A DNA stretch of 64,000 bases, taken from Mucilaginibacter sp. PAMC 26640 (GTDB taxonomy: Bacteria; Bacteroidota; Bacteroidia; Sphingobacteriales; Sphingobacteriaceae). The stretch lies in NCBI GenBank assembly GCA_001596135.1, contig CP014773.1:1426001-1490000 (forward strand), written 5' to 3'. Position 1 is the first letter of the stretch. Every line of letters starts with the position of its first letter. This document shows positions 35,590 to 43,830 of the stretch, one piece after another. Below the pieces are notes generated by a model that was not told where the DNA came from, did no database searches, and saw nothing but the letters and a program-made list of their open reading frames with translations. A program made the translations under genes and the position numbers.

Positions 35590-36510
35590 ATGAAAAAGAG
35601 ATTATTAATAAAAAACCTTGCCATTATATTAGGCCTTTTGGCAATGGTAAGTTTTAGCTCTTGCCTTAAAGACAAGAACTTTGTAGACTTTGCCGCGGTA
35701 GGTACTACAATTGATATACCGTTGGGTGGCCTTTCAGGGGTTAGTTCTTTAACCGAGAATAAGGATACAATTGTACGGCAGTTTGCTGTTAACGTGTCAT
35801 CACCAAAGCCACTTACCACAGATTTAACAGTTTCCTTGGGTGTGGATCAGGCTAACATCGACGCCTATAATAAACTGCAGACTGCGGTTGTTTATGAGGC
35901 ATTTCCAGCCGGTTCTTACGTGATGGACAAAACTTCGGTTGTAATTCCTGCGAATACACGAACACAGATAATTACGGTTACTTTTTACAAGAACAAATTA
36001 GATCCTGCTAAAAGTTACCTGTTACCGATTGCTATTAAAGATGCCCAGGGGCAAGTGATCAGTGGTAACTTTGGTATTAAGTATTATAATGCGATTGGAA
36101 ATGATTTTGCCGGCCCGTATGATCACGCTTTCACAAGAACACCAGCAGCTGGTAACTATGGCTTTGGTGAAGGGCATACGGCAGTATTTATACCAAACAC
36201 TCCTCGCCAATTTGAAGTTGCGGGCGGGTATTTCACCGGGACAATCAGATATCGCGTGTCGTTTACTAAAACGGGTACAGGTGCTGGTGCAACTTACTCG
36301 CAGTTTTCTATTGTTGTAAATCCGGATGATGTGAAGGACATTTTAGCGGTTCAGTCAACCCCTATCTCGGTTACTGTTCCAGCTTTCATTGTAGACTATG
36401 TTGAGAAACAGTATACATTCACGGAAGCTCTTGCCTTGTTTAAGGGTGGGTTTAGCTACTCCGTATTTGGTTCTGCTGCACGGACAAACCTTGATCAGTA
36501 TCAAAAATAG
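35590..36510 (+). CDS. DUF1735-domain lipoprotein
   Basis: A 306-residue lipoprotein (lipobox FSSC, Cys at about residue 25) with a DUF1735/BT_3987-like N-terminal domain: TENKDTIVRQFAVNVSSPKPLTTDLTVSLGVDQANIDAYN... and PANTRTQIITVTFYKNKLDPAKSYLLPIAIKDA. Such proteins are often encoded just after SusC/SusD and are thought to be surface glycan-binding components. The remaining C-terminal part (about residues 165-306) is not recognised. It ends at a strong terminator, closing a three-gene susC-susD-DUF1735 operon. Confidence 0.88.
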   Translation: MKKRLLIKNLAIILGLLAMVSFSSCLKDKNFVDFAAVGTTIDIPLGGLSGVSSLTENKDTIVRQFAVNVSSPKPLTTDLTVSLGVDQANIDAYNKLQTAVVYEAFPAGSYVMDKTSVVIPANTRTQIITVTFYKNKLDPAKSYLLPIAIKDAQGQVISGNFGIKYYNAIGNDFAGPYDHAFTRTPAAGNYGFGEGHTAVFIPNTPRQFEVAGGYFTGTIRYRVSFTKTGTGAGATYSQFSIVVNPDDVKDILAVQSTPISVTVPAFIVDYVEKQYTFTEALALFKGGFSYSVFGSAARTNLDQYQK

Positions 36511-36538
36511 TCTGTCACCGACCGATCATTAAATGTAA

Positions 36539-36571
36539 AGCCGTCTTGTAGAAATATGAGACGGCTTTTTT
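36539..36571 (+). terminator. Intrinsic terminator of the first SusCD operon
   Basis: AGCCGTCT (36539-36546) pairs perfectly with AGACGGCT (36559-36566) around a 12-base loop, followed by a run of T. It lies 29 bases after the DUF1735 stop. Confidence 0.92.
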
Positions 36572-37035
36572 GTTGAGTGGAGTGTAAACGGATATATTAA
36601 TGAAATATAATCTGGGGATACTTTTGGAGTTATTATGAAGCTAGTGGTGGATATTGACCACGTGACCGGTCAATTTGAAAATTGATAGATTTGATCAATT
36701 TTGGTCCACCCTGTAATAGATTTACCCCCTCGTGTCACAACTATTTTCTTACTTGTTATTCAGAATTGATTTATTACTCGTTTAACTTTGGTAATGCTCA
36801 AACTAGCTTTGCGTAATCAAATAAAAACTTAATTTGCGGTTGGAAAAAGGGTATATTGTTTTGCAGTGTTTCCGGCTGTTTTAACAGAGTGATGTTTATT
36901 GTTTCAAGAATTTTGGGCGTCGGTTGCAGTAGTTTATTATTTTGGTAAGCCAACTAAACCTTTAAGATCTTTTATCGTCTAAACAGAGAAAATCATTATA
37001 ACCTTAGCCTTATTTAAACCAAAACCACACCACTC
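36572..37035. other. Intergenic region with nested palindromes
   Basis: A 464-base gene-free spacer before the exported protein at 37036. ATTGACC (36653-36659) and GGTCAAT (36668-36674) form a 7-bp inverted repeat around a CACGTG-containing centre. Immediately after it AAAATTGA and TCAATTTT form another, both inside 36653-36702. A single TTTACCCCC is at 36721-36729. The region may hold a regulator-binding site. Confidence 0.5.
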
Positions 37036-37968
37036 ATGAAAAAAATCAACATTTTACTTGCCTCAATTTTATTTGCAGGAGTTTCTTTCGGCCAAACGGT
37101 AGCCGTACAAGGTATGGTAGTTGATGGAGCTGGCAAGCCCGTACCTTTTGCCTTTGTAAGAGATGCACAGCACAGCTACGCCACCTACAGCGATCCTGAT
37201 GGTTCTTATATGCTCAGGGCCGATCCGGCATCTAAACTCGTGGTTACCGCAAAAGGTTATGGCGAAGCCACGGCCGCTATTAAAGAGGGCGGCGTAAACG
37301 TTACACTGCCGGCCGGGGATGGCGCAGTTGCTACCACAAACAGCGGGAATATTTTTAGTGTGCACAGTGATGCAGGTACGTCAACGGTAATGGGCAGTTT
37401 CCAGGCAACTACGGAAGTGCAGGGCAACCGCTACTTATCTGAAGGCTGGATGCATGGTTTCGCTATTAATACCGAGGGTGCTGTTGTACAAAATCCGGCT
37501 ATGCTGTTTAATTATGATATGATGGGCGGGGATATTATTTCTACCACTGATGAAAAGAGTGTTACTAAAGTAGCCCGTGCAAGCATAATGGAAATAAGCC
37601 TGTTTGACAGCAAGGGTAAAGCCTACACCCTGGCTTTTGTACCCGCGATAGATCCATCCCATTATGTGCAAGTGTTGGCGAATGGTGCGAAATATAAGAT
37701 CTACAAGCAGATCATCATTCGTTACATGAAAGCCAATTACCAAACCAACGGCATGACCTCTACCGGGAACAAATTCGATTCTTACGAGCCAACCTACTTT
37801 TACTTTATGGCGAATGGAAGCAATGCACCGGTTAAATTTAACCCCAAAAAGAAAGTATTGAAGGAGCTGTTTGCTGCCGATGCCGAGAAGCTGAATAAAT
37901 ATATGTCCTCAGCCTCCGGTGATATCGATGACGCCTATTTGAAAGGCCTTGGCGATGCTTTAAATTAA
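37036..37968 (+). CDS. Exported carboxypeptidase-regulatory-domain protein of unknown function
   Basis: A 310-residue protein with a signal peptide (MKKINILLASILFAGVSFGQ). Residues about 22-95 are a CarboxypepD-regulatory-like beta domain (VAVQGMVVDGAGKPVPFAFVRDAQHSYATYSDPDGSYML), as found at the N-terminus of SusC proteins but here without a barrel. The remaining 200 residues contain YKIYKQIIIRYMKANYQTNG and an FNPKKKVLKELF segment that I do not recognise as a family. Stand-alone gene ending before a terminator. It may be a secreted periplasmic or surface protein; no function is assigned. Confidence 0.8.
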   Translation: MKKINILLASILFAGVSFGQTVAVQGMVVDGAGKPVPFAFVRDAQHSYATYSDPDGSYMLRADPASKLVVTAKGYGEATAAIKEGGVNVTLPAGDGAVATTNSGNIFSVHSDAGTSTVMGSFQATTEVQGNRYLSEGWMHGFAINTEGAVVQNPAMLFNYDMMGGDIISTTDEKSVTKVARASIMEISLFDSKGKAYTLAFVPAIDPSHYVQVLANGAKYKIYKQIIIRYMKANYQTNGMTSTGNKFDSYEPTYFYFMANGSNAPVKFNPKKKVLKELFAADAEKLNKYMSSASGDIDDAYLKGLGDALN

Positions 37969-38147
37969 TCGCAAATAGTTTTTAGTTACGTAAAGCGCAT
38001 AAATAGACACGAAAAGCGGAAATAAGATTCAGGTAGTGAGGTTTACCCTGAACCACAAAAGGTGAAAAGAGTTAACTTGCCTTGCACATTCAAAGCTTTG
38101 TGTTCCGTAATAGCGCGCTTTGTGTTAATTAACAGCCGAAATGATTT

Positions 38148-38170
38148 AGCCCTGCAAACAGGGCTTTTTT
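38148..38170 (+). terminator. Intrinsic terminator between convergent genes
   Basis: AGCCCTG (38148-38154) and CAGGGCT (38159-38165) form a perfect 7-bp stem with a CAAA loop, followed by T-run 38166-38170. It overlaps the region just past the doxX stop. Confidence 0.88.
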
Positions 38171-38576
38171 ATTTCTTATCCACGCTATATTTCCCCGGCC
38201 CGATAAAGAATAAGCCGACAAACATGATCGCGTCTTCAACGGCATGTGCTGCGCCGTCCATGCCGTCGCCCTTGCCGAAGTGCATTGCGGCGGCTACCAT
38301 AAGGTTGACAACCAGCAACAGGCACACCGGGCGAAAGGCAAGGCCAAGCATGATCAGCGCACCGCCAACAGCTTCGGTTACCGCAGCCAGGAAACCCCAA
38401 ACAACCGGAAGGAAATGGATCCCTACGTACCTGGTGGACGCGCCTAAACCGGCCCAGGCGGCAGGGCCGCCTATCAACTTTGGATAGCCGTGGTAAACAA
38501 ACATGGCGCCAAGGCCAATACGGGCGATGAGGATGCCAAAATCGCGGTACTTGTTTAAGCTGCTGAAATATGCCAT
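38169..38576 (-). CDS. DoxX-family membrane protein
   Basis: A 135-residue protein with four hydrophobic segments, matching the DoxX family (FGILIARIGLGAMFVYHGYPKLIGGPAAWAGLGA; ITEAVGGALIMLGL-like ... VNLMVAAAMHFGKGDG). Family members are linked to quinone-associated redox or sulfur metabolism, but most are uncharacterised. It follows the LD-carboxypeptidase by 19 bases on the same strand, probably co-transcribed; that pairing gives no clear functional clue. Confidence 0.9.
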   Translation of the reverse strand: MAYFSSLNKYRDFGILIARIGLGAMFVYHGYPKLIGGPAAWAGLGASTRYVGIHFLPVVWGFLAAVTEAVGGALIMLGLAFRPVCLLLVVNLMVAAAMHFGKGDGMDGAAHAVEDAIMFVGLFFIGPGKYSVDKK

Positions 38577-38595
38577 AAAAATATTTGTAGGTTTG

Positions 38596-39513
38596 TTACT
38601 GATAACTTAAAGTGGCGCCGTCTTGTTTCACCGTGAGGTTAATTGCCTCACCCAGAACCAGGCTGCAGTTATTGGGCACGTGCCCCGCCGGGAAATCAAA
38701 ACACACAGGATAGTTGTACTCGCCGACTACATCCATGATCAGCTCCGGGATAGTTTGACCGAAGGGGATCTCGTTATCCTTCATATCGGAAAAGCTACCA
38801 ATAACAAGCCCCACCAGTTGCTTTAATTTTCCGGCGCGCTTTAAACAGCGCAGCATCCGGTCGATAGCGTACAGGTATTCGCCAACATCCTCCAGGAACA
38901 AGATCTTGCCGCTGTAGTCCATATCGCTTACCGAGCCGTTTAAGGCCACTAACAGGGATAAGTTGCCCCCGATGAGCATGCCGTTTGCATCACCCATCCG
39001 GTTAAGTGCGTTAGGGGCTATTTGATAAGATAGTTCATCCCCAAACAGGGCCATGCGCAGGGTCTCTAGCGAGTAAGCGGAGGCATCAGGGATATTGAGC
39101 GGCATTTGCCCGTGGATACAAGGCAGCCCGTAGTTAGCGATTACATGCGCATGCAGCAAAGTAATATCACTAAAGCCGACCAGCCATTTAGGATTTGTAC
39201 TTAACCGGTCGAAATCTACCAGGTCAATCATCCGGATGGTGCCGTAGCCACCCCGGGCGGCTATGATGGCTTTGATACTGTCATCGTCGATAAAGCGCTG
39301 CAGATCTTTAGCCCTTAGATGATCGTCGCCCGCAAACTGGTGGTGAGCCGCGCTAACGGTTTCGCCCAAAACCACCTCAAGGCCCCAGCTTTCCAGCAAA
39401 TTGATAGCATCCGTCATGGGGATGGGCAGCTTTTTAGCCGGGCAGGTAATGGCAATTTTATCGCCTTTTTGAAGGTAGGGGGGATTTTGGTCCGATAGTC
39501 CGAAAGTCCGCAT
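38596..39513 (-). CDS. LD-carboxypeptidase (peptidase family S66)
   Basis: Cleaves the terminal D-Ala from the tetrapeptide of recycled murein (L,D-carboxypeptidase, cytosol). The 305-residue length fits LdcA. The nucleophile Ser115 is in GFSDITLLHA; the ARGGYGTIRMIDLVDFD segment (residues 86-102) and the later FLEDVGEYLYAIDRML and GHVPNNCSLVLG give the Glu and His of the Ser-Glu-His triad. Some S66 members are microcin-resistance or other peptide hydrolases, so the precise substrate is not certain. Confidence 0.92.
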   Translation of the reverse strand: MRTFGLSDQNPPYLQKGDKIAITCPAKKLPIPMTDAINLLESWGLEVVLGETVSAAHHQFAGDDHLRAKDLQRFIDDDSIKAIIAARGGYGTIRMIDLVDFDRLSTNPKWLVGFSDITLLHAHVIANYGLPCIHGQMPLNIPDASAYSLETLRMALFGDELSYQIAPNALNRMGDANGMLIGGNLSLLVALNGSVSDMDYSGKILFLEDVGEYLYAIDRMLRCLKRAGKLKQLVGLVIGSFSDMKDNEIPFGQTIPELIMDVVGEYNYPVCFDFPAGHVPNNCSLVLGEAINLTVKQDGATLSYQ

Positions 39514-39918
39514 AAGTCAGTAAGATTTGTTAAAGCGAATAAACAAAAAATAAGTCAGGTATAGCGGATTTGATAATTTCCGTTCAAGGTGTTGATAGGG
39601 ATACAAAGCTAACCCGGATTGATCAGCAAAAGTTTAAACTATTTGCAGGACGATACACCTTTACAAGAGTAAAATTAAAATGTAAACCTATAACAGGATT
39701 AACCATCAACAGTGTCAACTTTTGTCAGGACGACACAGGGAAGTTTTTGTTCCAACTTGTTCCACCAGCGTGTTCCACTTTGCTTTTTTGAACTATCTAA
39801 ATATTGAATAAGTGTCTGACATTTAATTAATTACGGGGTTTAATTAAAGATCAGGGATGTTCCAATCTGTTCCAGGTTAATCGTATAAAGCGCTGACAGT
39901 CAGTTATAAACGAGATTT

Positions 39919-39959
39919 GCGTGTTCCACTATCACGAAGTGGAACACGCGGCGTTTTTT
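39919..39959 (+). terminator. 12-bp hairpin followed by T-run upstream of metG
   Basis: GCGTGTTCCACT (39919-39930) and AGTGGAACACGC (39938-39949) are exact complements around a 7-base loop; GGCG then a run of six T follow at 39954-39959. It looks like an intrinsic terminator on the plus strand but no plus-strand gene lies upstream, and it is before the metG -7 element rather than in its leader. Confidence 0.6.
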
Positions 39960-40068
39960 AAGAATTTTATATCTCAGCCTTTCGCGCGGCGACTTCCTTT
40001 TTTTCCTTGCTTCCCGTCATCGCATTTTCGGACTTCCCCAACCGCTCCCAACTTCCCGACTAAAAACT

Positions 40069-40076
40069 TATCTTTG
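40069..40076 (+). promoter_or_regulatory. metG -7 promoter element
   Basis: TATCTTTG matches the TAnnTTTG consensus exactly and ends 24 bases before the metG ATG, predicting a leader of about 20 bases. No riboswitch-like structure lies between it and the start codon. Confidence 0.6.
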
Positions 40077-40100
40077 CGAAATAATAAACATCCCCGTTTA

Positions 40101-42173
40101 ATGTCGCAACTTAATAAGTATAAAAGATACACCATTACCTCGGCTTTGCCTTATGCAAACGGTCCGCTGCACATAGGCCACCTGGCCGGTGCGTATTTGC
40201 CTGCAGATATATTTGTGCGCTACTTGCGGTTGATGAAAAAGGATGTGGTATACATTTGCGGATCCGACGAGCATGGCGCAGCAATCACTATAAAAGCTAA
40301 AAAGGAAAATACTACCCCAACGGCTATCATCGATAAGTATCACAAACAAATCAAAGACAGCTTTGAAGAATTCGGGATCTCATTTGATATCTATCACCGC
40401 ACCTCATCTGCTATTCACCATGATCTTTCACAGGAGTTTTTCCTGAATTTATACGAAAAAGGCGAGTTCATTGAGAAATTCTCGGAGCAATACTACGATG
40501 AAGATTTCGACCAGTTCCTCGCCGACCGCTACATTACCGGTACCTGCCCCGTTTGCAGCTACGACCGCGCTTACGGCGACCAGTGCGAAAACTGCGGCAC
40601 CTCACTCAACCCAACGGATCTGATCGACCCGATATCTACCCTGAGCAGTAAAAAGCCCGTGCTAAAACCTACCAAACACTGGTACCTGCCCCTGGACAAA
40701 TACCAGCCCTGGCTGGAAAAATGGATAGACGAGAAAGAAGGAGAGTGGAAGGTGAATGTATTTGGGCAGTGCCGCTCCTGGTTAAAATCGGGCCTGCAGC
40801 CCCGCTCCATGACCCGCGACCTGGATTGGGGTATTGATGTACCCCTGGCAGAAGCGAAAGGCAAAAAGCTTTACGTTTGGATGGATGCCCCGATAGGGTA
40901 TATCTCGGCCACCAAACAATGGGCTATTGATAACGGTAAAGACTGGCAGCAATACTGGAAAAAGCAAGCTAATACCGAAGACGATGCCTGCCTGATGCAC
41001 TTTATTGGTAAGGATAATATTGTGTTTCATTGTATCATTTTCCCGGCGATATTAAAGGCCCACGGCGACTATATTCTGCCGCAAAATGTGCCAGCGAACG
41101 AGTTTTTGAACCTGGAGGGTGATAAACTATCTACTTCCCGCAACCACGCTGTTTGGCTGCACGAATACCTGGAAGAATTTCCGGGTAAGCAGGATGAGTT
41201 GCGCTATGTGCTCACATCCATTCTCCCGGAAACCAGCGACAGCGAATTTACCTGGAAAGATTACCAGGCCCGTGTAAATAACGAGCTGGTGGCCATTTTA
41301 GGTAACTACGTTAACCGGGTAATGATCCTGATGCATAAATACTATGAAGGGAAGATAGAAAGCGAAAATGCTGCTCTTAAATTAACCGATGCTAAATTGG
41401 AGGCTGAACTCGGCGTGCATTATGGCGAGCTGGGGAAAAACCTGGAGAGTTATCGTTTCCGCGCGGCCATGCAGAATGTAATGGATATTGCCCGTTTGGG
41501 CAATCGTTACCTTACTGAGCAAGAGCCCTGGAAAACAATTAAAAATAATCCTGAAGCGGCCAAAACTGCCTTGCACAACAACCTGGTATTGATTGGCCAC
41601 TTAGCTACCTGCCTGCAGCCATTTCTACCCGCCACCGCTAAAAAGATCTTCAATATGCTAAACCTGGGCGTTGATAATGTGGCTTTTAATGAACAACTCA
41701 CGTTTGCAAATGGACATCAACTGAATCCTGCCGCCTTATTGTTTGAGAAGGTGGAGGATGAGGCGATGGATGCCCAAATTCAAAAACTAGCGGACAAAAA
41801 GAAAGCAGCCGTTGTGCCTGTAGAAGTAAAAGTAACACCGGCAAAAAGCAACATCACGTTTGATACCTTCGCTACAATGGACATCCGTACCGGTACGATT
41901 TTAACGGCCGAGAAGGTTGCCAAAACTAAAAAATTGTTAAAATTGACGGTCGATACCGGAATAGATCAGCGCACTGTGGTATCTGGCCTGGCGGAGCAAT
42001 ACGAACCGGAAGGCATCATCGGTAAAAAAGTAAGCATCCTGGTAAACCTGGAACCGCGCGAGATTAAAGGTATCCTTTCACAGGGAATGATCCTGATGGC
42101 AGAAGATGCTGAGGGCAAGCTAAGCTTTGTAACCGCTGCTGATGAAATGCCAAACGGATCGGGCATAAGATAG
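40101..42173 (+). CDS. metG: Methionyl-tRNA synthetase
   Basis: Charges tRNA-Met. The 690-residue protein shows the class I HIGH signature (HIGH at residues 24-27 in PYANGPLHIGHLAG), a CPVC...CENCG zinc-binding cluster in the connective peptide, and the KMSKS variant KLSTS at 342-346. A C-terminal EMAP-type tRNA-binding OB domain follows from about residue 585 (FDTFATMDIRTGTILTAEKV...). I place the start at ATG 40101; the open frame runs 60 codons further upstream through the hairpin at 39919, which makes the longer form unlikely. tRNA-Arg(CCT) follows 112 bases later. Confidence 0.96.
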   Translation: MSQLNKYKRYTITSALPYANGPLHIGHLAGAYLPADIFVRYLRLMKKDVVYICGSDEHGAAITIKAKKENTTPTAIIDKYHKQIKDSFEEFGISFDIYHRTSSAIHHDLSQEFFLNLYEKGEFIEKFSEQYYDEDFDQFLADRYITGTCPVCSYDRAYGDQCENCGTSLNPTDLIDPISTLSSKKPVLKPTKHWYLPLDKYQPWLEKWIDEKEGEWKVNVFGQCRSWLKSGLQPRSMTRDLDWGIDVPLAEAKGKKLYVWMDAPIGYISATKQWAIDNGKDWQQYWKKQANTEDDACLMHFIGKDNIVFHCIIFPAILKAHGDYILPQNVPANEFLNLEGDKLSTSRNHAVWLHEYLEEFPGKQDELRYVLTSILPETSDSEFTWKDYQARVNNELVAILGNYVNRVMILMHKYYEGKIESENAALKLTDAKLEAELGVHYGELGKNLESYRFRAAMQNVMDIARLGNRYLTEQEPWKTIKNNPEAAKTALHNNLVLIGHLATCLQPFLPATAKKIFNMLNLGVDNVAFNEQLTFANGHQLNPAALLFEKVEDEAMDAQIQKLADKKKAAVVPVEVKVTPAKSNITFDTFATMDIRTGTILTAEKVAKTKKLLKLTVDTGIDQRTVVSGLAEQYEPEGIIGKKVSILVNLEPREIKGILSQGMILMAEDAEGKLSFVTAADEMPNGSGIR

Positions 42174-42285
42174 TAAATGTGGAGCGTTGCAGATGATGCA
42201 CAAATGGCTTTGACAAATGAGGTATAATTTGCACCTTTGCAATTCAATTTGCAGATCTGCATTTCCACGCGTTTGCACGTTAACA

Positions 42286-42357
42286 GGTCCCGTAGTTCAA
42301 CGGATAGAATAGGAGTTTCCTAAACTCTAGATATGAGTTCGATTCTCGTCGGGACCA
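42286..42357 (+). tRNA. tRNA-Arg (anticodon CCT)
   Basis: A complete cloverleaf can be read by eye: acceptor GGTCCCG/CGGGACC, D-arm region TAGTTCAACGGATAGAAT, anticodon stem GGAGT/ACTCT with loop TTCCTAA (anticodon CCT), and T-arm ATGAG-TTCGATT-CTCGT with discriminator A. It reads AGG codons, a minor Arg codon. The 3' CCA is not encoded, as is common in this group. A terminator follows 8 bases later. Confidence 0.95.
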
Positions 42358-42364
42358 CAAAAAA

Positions 42365-42395
42365 AGCCTCTCATGCTAACATGAGGGGCTTTTTA
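42365..42395 (+). terminator. Intrinsic terminator after tRNA-Arg
   Basis: AGCCTCTCATG (42365-42375) and CATGAGGGGCT (42380-42390) form an 11-bp stem with one G-T pair and a CTAA loop, followed by TTTTT. Confidence 0.95.
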
Positions 42396-42523
42396 CATAA
42401 ATTAAAACAAGTTAGATGCGGATCTGTAGTTTATTCTTTAAATGCTTCTAATTTGGAGTAAGAGGGTTCCCTAAAACTTGATGAAATCCAGTATTCCACC
42501 ATTGCCCCTTTTTCGTAATTTGA

Positions 42524-42898
42524 TCACTGTGCCGGCGCGTAATATTTTAGCCCTGCAATGCCTATCATGATTAGTAGTATGAACAAAGCTTCGGGTAGGG
42601 AAATCGACTGCTTTAAAAAAAACATCTCTGCTAGTTTAATAAATGTGAGACTAATGGCTGTCCACACGGCAAAGGCCATGGCCATAGGTAGTTGCTTAAC
42701 TGCCTGCGAAAAAAAATAGACGTTGATAATACCAAATACAATATAACCAGCAAATGGTAAAATGATAGGCAGGCTCACGCTTAAATTAAACGCAGTACTG
42801 CCGTTCAGTTTTATAAGGTCGTTAAACTTCATGAGCTTTAACGAAAACGTCCATGCTGTTTCACAGGCAGCAGCTATAATTAAATATATCCAGGCCAC
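42524..42898 (-). CDS. SMR-like small membrane transporter
   Basis: A 124-residue protein with four membrane segments and the SMR-family glutamate in the first helix (Glu13 in AAACETAWTFSLK), followed by MAFAVWTAISLTFIKLAEMFFLKQ, typical of the EmrE/SugE fold. The start is GTG at 42898. It is the last gene of the sugar operon, 50 bases after the hydroxylase. SMR proteins export small cations, and the fold is also used for lipid-linked sugar movement (ArnE/F-like). In this context a role in moving the operon's product or precursor is possible but unproven. Confidence 0.8.
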   Translation of the reverse strand: MAWIYLIIAAACETAWTFSLKLMKFNDLIKLNGSTAFNLSVSLPIILPFAGYIVFGIINVYFFSQAVKQLPMAMAFAVWTAISLTFIKLAEMFFLKQSISLPEALFILLIMIGIAGLKYYAPAQ

Positions 42899-42948
42899 AG
42901 TATTAATTGTTAATAATTATAATTGTTTAGTGACCCACCAACGGGTTA

Positions 42949-43830
42949 CTAAATGTGTTGTTTACGTCTGAGTTTGCTTATTTTTTCCATACAATAAGGC
43001 CGAAGTTCATAATACCATTTAAACCACCGGTATGTTAGTAACTTCTGTTCATCAAATCGCCTGACAGAAAACGCATGCTGTAAAAAATAATCACGTGGGT
43101 AAGAATACGGTAGCCCCCAATTTTCAGGTCTGTTACCGGGAGCATGATGGGGATCATAAATTGTTCCGAAAAGATAATCCCAAACGGAAAATTTGGTAGA
43201 GAAGTTAGCGTGAAATACTTCTTGGTAATTGGCATGATGCCATAAATGTAGTTGTGGCGTATTGAAAAAATATTTAAACTTACCCAGGTTCACACGAATA
43301 TTGGCGTGGATGAACATTCCAAAAACGGCGTCGAGCAAAGCCTTTATCGGTATCACTTCAGGTGCCGCACCTAACAAGATAATGGGCGCGAACTCTATGG
43401 TTTGGTTGATAACTATCTCCATAATATGCGACCGCGACCCGGCTAAGAAGTCCACCTGTTTACCAGAATGATGCGCTTCATGAATGCGCCAGAATAGCTT
43501 ATTTGAGTGCTGGAAGCGATGGAAAAGGTAAATGTATAAATCATGCGTAAACAGAAAGAACAAAACTTGCACGATTACCGGCCAATGACTTACAAACTGG
43601 ATCTTCGAAAAATCCAAATGTTGGCTTAACGGCGAAATGAGATAATCAAAGATCAGGATCTTTAAAAAGTAACTTTGAATAATGGTATACCAAACCAAAT
43701 CAACCCAAAAGCCCTCCCTGAAAAAAGGAAGGCCTTTACGGTAAGGCAGAATTCTTTCCCATGCAATTAAAATAGTTGCACAATTAAAGAGTATTATAGT
43801 GGTAATGGTTACAATGTTCTCTTGCGGCAT
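42949..43830 (-). CDS. Sterol-desaturase / fatty-acid-hydroxylase superfamily protein
   Basis: A 293-residue membrane enzyme of the di-iron fatty acid hydroxylase superfamily. The histidine clusters are visible: HDLYIYLFHRFQH (HxxxxxH-type), HEAHHS, and the C-terminal HLWHHANYQEVFHANFS. Four or more hydrophobic segments surround them. Its ATG shares one base with the stop of the HAD-NeuB gene (TAATG), so translation is coupled. Such enzymes hydroxylate or desaturate lipids, carotenoids or sterols; its place inside a sugar operon suggests action on a lipid partner of the sugar. That is a guess from position. Confidence 0.85.
   Translation of the reverse strand: MPQENIVTITTIILFNCATILIAWERILPYRKGLPFFREGFWVDLVWYTIIQSYFLKILIFDYLISPLSQHLDFSKIQFVSHWPVIVQVLFFLFTHDLYIYLFHRFQHSNKLFWRIHEAHHSGKQVDFLAGSRSHIMEIVINQTIEFAPIILLGAAPEVIPIKALLDAVFGMFIHANIRVNLGKFKYFFNTPQLHLWHHANYQEVFHANFSTKFSVWDYLFGTIYDPHHAPGNRPENWGLPYSYPRDYFLQHAFSVRRFDEQKLLTYRWFKWYYELRPYCMEKISKLRRKQHI

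Larger units (their letters stand above)
39514..40100. other. Intergenic region with repeated TGTTCCA motifs
   Basis: A 587-base spacer between divergent ldcA (-) and metG (+). It holds six direct copies of TGTTCCA (39748, 39758, 39771, 39858, 39868, 39922) and one inverted copy, which forms the hairpin at 39919-39949. Two copies form pairs with a 10-base period (39748/39758 and 39858/39868). Short AGGACGA-type copies are also present. The region contains a 73-codon open frame I do not consider a gene. Confidence 0.6.

Noticed and set aside
39570..39791. 73-codon open frame in the ldcA-metG spacer
   Set aside because: It starts in low-complexity spacer, overlaps the TGTTCCA repeats, and has no recognisable domain or plausible start context.
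39921..40100. N-terminal extension of metG
   Set aside because: It would include the hairpin and the -7 element; MetG family starts at about residue 1 of the 40101 reading.
39919..40100. S-adenosylmethionine or T-box-like riboswitch before metG
   Set aside because: The hairpin is before the likely transcription start, and only about 20 bases separate the -7 element from the ATG, so no riboswitch fits.
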